Origin: Natrinema longum
Lineage (GTDB): Archaea; Halobacteriota; Halobacteria; Halobacteriales; Natrialbaceae
NCBI RefSeq assembly: GCF_017352095.1
Contig: NZ_CP071463.1
Span: forward strand, 248,001-312,000
DNA: 64,000 bases
Direction of reading: 5' to 3'
In this document: positions 60,867 through 64,000 of the stretch, piece after piece
Layout of the letters: the number at the start of each line of letters is the position of its first letter
Numbering within the stretch: position 1 is the first letter of the stretch
Made by a program: the position numbers and the translations under genes
The notes under the pieces: model-generated
Databases searched by the model: none
What the model saw: the letters and a program-made list of their open reading frames with translations, nothing else
What the model was told of the DNA's origin: nothing

Positions 60867-62348
60867 TCAGTCGTCGGTGCTGGCCTCTCCCACCTCGAGG
60901 TTGTCGCCCGGTCCGGGGGCCATCGGTTCGTCGGTGACGTCGGCGTCCCGCCACGTTCCGCGGCGGTACCAGCCGTAGGCCAGCGCCGCACCGACGACGT
61001 TCGAGACCGCGAAGGCGACCCAGATCCCCCGGTAGTCGTAGGCCGTCGCGAGGCCGTAGGCGATCGGGAGCCGCACGAGCGCGTAGATCACGATGACGAT
61101 CGCGGCCGCGGTCAGTGTCTTGCCGGTCCCCCGGAAGCTTCCGTTGTAGGCCCGCATCACGCCGATGAAGCCGAAGGAGGGAGCGACGTATCGAATGAAC
61201 GTCGTCCCGATCTCGATGACTTCGGGATTGTCGGTGAACGCGGCGGTGATCGGCTCCGCGGCGAGCCACGCCACGACGCCCAGCGCCCCGAGGACGACGA
61301 GCATCGTCCGGGCGGCGAAGTCCGCCGCGGCTTTCGCCCGGTCGGGTTTGCCCGCGCCGACGTTCTGACCGGTCATCGTCTCGACGCCGCGGGCGACCGC
61401 GATCGCCGGCAGGAAGATGACCGAGAAGACGCGGGTCCCGATCCCGTAGGCCGCCACGACCGTGTCCGGGAAGAACGCGACGATCACCAACAACAGGTTG
61501 ATCGACAGCGCCCGGCCCATCCCCTCGATCGAGGCGGGGAAGCCGATGCTCACGAGCTTCTTCGCGAACGAGAGGTCGGGCCGCATCTGGGCCAGTCGGA
61601 TCCGGACGCCCCGGACGCCGCTGAACATGATGGCCAGCCCGACCACGAGCGCGAGCGAGCGCGAGAAGACCGTCGCGATCGCCGCGCCCTCGATCCCGAG
61701 TTCGGGGAACGGCCCCCAGCCGAAGATCATGAACGGGTCGAGGATCACGTTGAGCAGGACCGAGCCGAACATCACGAGCATCGGCGTGATCGTGTCGCCG
61801 TAGCCCCGCATCAAGGCGATGAAGACGAAGAAGCCGAACATGAAGGGCATGCCAAGCGAGATGACCTGCATGTAGTCGGTCGCCAGCGGCAACACGGCCT
61901 CGGAGGCACCGAGCAGGCCGAGCAGTTCCTCGACGAAGACGTAGCCGACGACGCCGAGTAGCAGCGCCGCGAGCAACGACAGCGCGACGGTCTGGGAGGC
62001 GGCGTACTCGGCGTCGGACTCCTCGTCGGCACCGATATACTGGGCGACGAGGACGCTCCCGGCCACCGAGAGCCCCATCCCGACCGAAATGAGCAGAAAG
62101 ACCATCGGGAACGCGAAGCTGATCGCCGCCAGCGCCTCGGTGCTGTACTGGCCCAGCCAGAACGTGTCGATGAGGTTGTACGCCGTCTGCAACAGGTTCG
62201 TTACGATGATCGGCAGCGACAGGTAGAACAACGGTTTCGCGATCCCGCCCGACGTGAGGTCGAACTCCTCGCGGCCCTTGAACAGTCCGGAGAGTGGGTC
62301 CAGGATTTGCCGTTCGATCCAGCCGACGAGGCGATCGAGCAGGCTCAT
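60867..62348 (-). CDS. MATE-family efflux transporter
   Basis: 493 residues with 12 hydrophobic helices in two similar halves. MATE hallmarks are GGIAKPLFYLSLPIIVTNLLQTAYNLIDTFWLGQYSTEALAAISFAFP and later GFPASIEGMGRALSINLLLVIVAFF with GVETMTGQNVGAGKPDRA. Exports drugs or metabolites using Na or proton gradients. The ATG overlaps the TetR stop by 4 nt, so it is co-translated and likely controlled by that repressor. Confidence 0.92.
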   Translation of the reverse strand: MSLLDRLVGWIERQILDPLSGLFKGREEFDLTSGGIAKPLFYLSLPIIVTNLLQTAYNLIDTFWLGQYSTEALAAISFAFPMVFLLISVGMGLSVAGSVLVAQYIGADEESDAEYAASQTVALSLLAALLLGVVGYVFVEELLGLLGASEAVLPLATDYMQVISLGMPFMFGFFVFIALMRGYGDTITPMLVMFGSVLLNVILDPFMIFGWGPFPELGIEGAAIATVFSRSLALVVGLAIMFSGVRGVRIRLAQMRPDLSFAKKLVSIGFPASIEGMGRALSINLLLVIVAFFPDTVVAAYGIGTRVFSVIFLPAIAVARGVETMTGQNVGAGKPDRAKAAADFAARTMLVVLGALGVVAWLAAEPITAAFTDNPEVIEIGTTFIRYVAPSFGFIGVMRAYNGSFRGTGKTLTAAAIVIVIYALVRLPIAYGLATAYDYRGIWVAFAVSNVVGAALAYGWYRRGTWRDADVTDEPMAPGPGDNLEVGEASTDD

Positions 62349-62983
62349 TCGCCTGCCTCCGTCGCATCGTCGCTATCACCTGATCCCACGTCTCCACCGT
62401 TCGAGCCGTCTGCCCGCAGGGTGTCGTCGATGTACGCGTGGACGTAGCGCTTCGTACACTCGGGCGATCGATCGACCGCGGCCGCCCGCGTCTCCGCGCC
62501 GTTGAAGATGGTGACGAGGAAGTCGGCCGTCTCTTCGGGGTCGACGTCCGCGCGGAACTCCCCCGTCTCGAGTCCGTCCGCGACGAACCCCGCGATGCGG
62601 TCCCGAAGAGTGTGATCGAACTCTCGCAACCGCGCTCGATAGGCCTCGTTGTACGGCGACTGGGCCTTGATCTCGAGAATCGCCGTCCGGAACTCCTCGG
62701 CCGACTCCTCGTCGGACGGCGTCAGCAGTTCGTCGATGTACTCGTGGAGCCGCTGGGCCGCCGTCTCGCCGGGGACGGTTTCCGTTCGCGCTTCGAACTG
62801 ATCGAGAAGATACTCCAGAAACGACTCGAGGAGGTCCTGTTTGCCCTCGAAGTGGTAGTGAAGCGTGCCCTTGGTCTTGGTCGATTCCGCGGCGATATCC
62901 TGCATCGTCAGCTCCGCATACCCGTGCTTACAGAGTGCTCGATACGTTGCCTCCATCAGATCGTCGGTCGTCTCGTCGGTCAT
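62345..62983 (-). CDS. TetR/AcrR-family regulator
   Basis: 212 residues. N-terminal HTH: LMEATYRALCKHGYAELTMQDIAAESTKTKGTLHYHFEGKQDLLESFLEYLL, a standard TetR domain; the C-terminal helical ligand domain ends in an acidic Gly-rich tail. A palindrome 24-37 nt upstream of its ATG fits an autoregulatory operator. It is the first gene of the operon with the MATE pump, the usual repressor/efflux pair. Confidence 0.93.
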   Translation of the reverse strand: MTDETTDDLMEATYRALCKHGYAELTMQDIAAESTKTKGTLHYHFEGKQDLLESFLEYLLDQFEARTETVPGETAAQRLHEYIDELLTPSDEESAEEFRTAILEIKAQSPYNEAYRARLREFDHTLRDRIAGFVADGLETGEFRADVDPEETADFLVTIFNGAETRAAAVDRSPECTKRYVHAYIDDTLRADGSNGGDVGSGDSDDATEAGE

Positions 62984-63006
62984 TCAACTGGTATCTACAC
63001 GTACTT

Positions 63007-63020
63007 ACTGACTGGTCAGT
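63007..63020. promoter_or_regulatory. TetR operator candidate
   Basis: ACTGAC-tg-GTCAGT, a perfect 6-2-6 palindrome inside TGACTGGTCAGTCA, 24-37 nt before the TetR ATG, overlapping the expected TATA/BRE position. Strongly suggests autorepression of the tetR-MATE operon. Confidence 0.75.
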
Positions 63021-63235
63021 CAAAAGCCCTTCGCCACCGGACGATCGTGTTCGGTCGACGAACGACCCACGTGGTACTCGAGGGCGATAGACCGCGTCGA
63101 CAGCTCCCGTCGGACAACACACCCGCCGACGGCACCCATTGAAACGGGTCACACACCGATCGCACTGCCGTCCTGGGTCGGGTGTACAGTGACGGTCAGT
63201 GGCTCCGATCGCTGAGAGACCACTGCGGGGAGCGC

Positions 63236-63685
63236 CTACCCCTGCTCGCGCAGTCGCTCGAGGACTTCTTTGGCGTTTTCCACGGCCCGTTCCTTCTTCG
63301 CGGGGTAGGCCTCGACCTTCCCGCGGAAGGTGATGCCGTCGCCGAGGCGGACCTCGTCCTGAAAGGCGGCTTGCTTGTCGAGGCGCAGGAAGAGTTCGGT
63401 GTTTTCGGTGACCCGCTCGTCGAGTTCGTCGATCAGATTGTCGAAGGACTCGAGGTCGGCCAACCGCGAGAGGACGTAGCGGACGTCGTCGGCGTTCTCG
63501 ACGCGAGCCGAGAGCACGAGGATGCGGTCGCCGTAGTGGCCCTCGCTCTCGGCGCGCTCGATCTCGAAGGGGTCGTCGTCGCCGTCGGGGAGGAAGGTTC
63601 GCAGCGCCTCCTCGACGCGTTTTTCGTCCTCGGTGGCGTAGCAGAACGTCCGTAAATCGACGTAGTGAAGCGGGATCTGTGGCAT
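63236..63685 (-). CDS. COG1325/DUF54 RNA-binding protein
   Basis: 149 residues. MPQIPLHYVDLRTFCYATEDEKRVEEALRTFLP and SEGHYGDRILVLSARVENADDVRYVLSRLADL match the archaeal RNA_binding (DUF54) family described as a predicted exosome-associated protein. Single domain with a ferredoxin-like strand/helix pattern; C-terminal VEAYPAKKERAVENAKEVLERLRE. Probably cytosolic RNA metabolism. Gene length is normal for the family. Confidence 0.82.
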   Translation of the reverse strand: MPQIPLHYVDLRTFCYATEDEKRVEEALRTFLPDGDDDPFEIERAESEGHYGDRILVLSARVENADDVRYVLSRLADLESFDNLIDELDERVTENTELFLRLDKQAAFQDEVRLGDGITFRGKVEAYPAKKERAVENAKEVLERLREQG

Positions 63686-63760
63686 CTGCGGTTCGAAAGT
63701 GGCTGGGTGTGGCGCGGTAGTGACGGGTGCGTGGCGCGAGAGACGACCCGCGAGTGGTGG

Positions 63761-63967
63761 TTACTCCTCGTCTGCGTCGACGTCGGCGTCGTCGGCTGCC
63801 TCGAGGGCGTCCTCGGGGACGCCGGCCTCCTGGCCGTCCTCGAAGCTGATGGTGTAGGTGACGTCGCCGAACATCGACTCCATCGTCTGGGAGACGGTGC
63901 CGATTTGGCCGTCGAACTCGCTGTGCTCGTCGTGCAGGACGACTTTGTCGTCTTCCTCGAAGCTCAT
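63761..63967 (-). CDS. Small SH3/KOW-like acidic protein
   Basis: 68 residues. EEDDKVVLHDEHSEFDGQIGTVSQTMESMFGDVTYTISFEDGQEAGVPEDAL has the strand pattern of KOW/SH3-like barrels (an entry Gly, then paired strands), followed by an acidic tail. A conserved small haloarchaeal protein of unknown function; could bind nucleic acid or protein. Confidence 0.75.
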   Translation of the reverse strand: MSFEEDDKVVLHDEHSEFDGQIGTVSQTMESMFGDVTYTISFEDGQEAGVPEDALEAADDADVDADEE

Positions 63968-64000
63968 GGTCGATGATTCCCCGCCGCCGCGTAAAAAGGG

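Noticed and set aside
1-64000. CRISPR arrays or rRNA genes
   Set aside because: No regularly spaced repeats or rRNA signatures were seen anywhere in the window.

Overview
The window reads as a chromosomal segment of a halophilic archaeon (class Halobacteria, probably Natrialbales-like). The signs are high GC, very acidic proteins, haloarchaeal families (HalOD1, bacterio-opsin-activator-type regulators, PhiH1-like repressors, small CxxC zinc-finger microproteins), a tRNA-Trp with the characteristic archaeal intron, Tat-type signal peptides and TATA boxes close to start codons. Calls rest on motif reading and family knowledge; no database search was possible.

Left third (1-34.8 kb), core and soft-core genes. 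An aminotransferase cut by the window edge is followed by a berberine-type FAD oxidase, the XPB-Bax1 DNA-repair pair, and an HxlR regulator facing a thioredoxin-reductase-like enzyme with shared GTAAC dyads. A CoA-disulfide-reductase-like enzyme comes next, then a glycan cluster (two GT4 glycosyltransferases, two alkaline-phosphatase-superfamily transferases/hydrolases, a divergent flippase-like protein). After that come two DUF457 membrane proteins, a DedA protein, an arylsulfotransferase, tandem Usp, HalOD1, a large PAS/GAF/HTH_10 regulator, gamma-glutamyltransferase, a beta-class DNA methyltransferase, an FMN reductase, a Gate-domain transporter and an HtpX protease.

Middle (35-47.6 kb), accessory. 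A run of microproteins, several with zinc-binding cysteine pairs and three or more too short for routine calling, leads into a lower-GC island ending at tRNA-Trp. The island holds a PhiH1-like repressor and a restriction-modification module (wHTH regulator, catalytically dead methyltransferase paralogue, active methyltransferase, PD-(D/E)xK nuclease). It also holds an intact IS5-family element with 8-bp target duplication, a 220-bp deletion derivative of an IS6-family element, and an AT-rich two-gene unit encoding a Tat-exported Cys-rich halocin C8-like precursor and a small membrane protein. It closes with a minus-strand operon of tiny genes joined by 4-nt stop/start overlaps.

Right (47.6-64 kb), core again. 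tRNA-Trp, a multi-pass membrane protein and guaB come first. A carboxylate uptake and activation cluster follows (acyl-CoA synthetase, sodium:solute symporter, small membrane partner). Then come a cytidylate kinase, a cupin, a Tat lipoprotein, a fused YcaO cyclodehydratase, a cation/proton antiporter, a TetR-MATE efflux operon with a palindromic operator, a COG1325 RNA-binding protein and a small SH3/KOW-like protein.

The most notable signals are four: a palindromic repeat family (three full copies and one half copy) that each time supplies the TGA stop codon of an unrelated gene; the halocin C8-like unit; the active/dead methyltransferase pair; and the overlapping microprotein operon beside tRNA-Trp.
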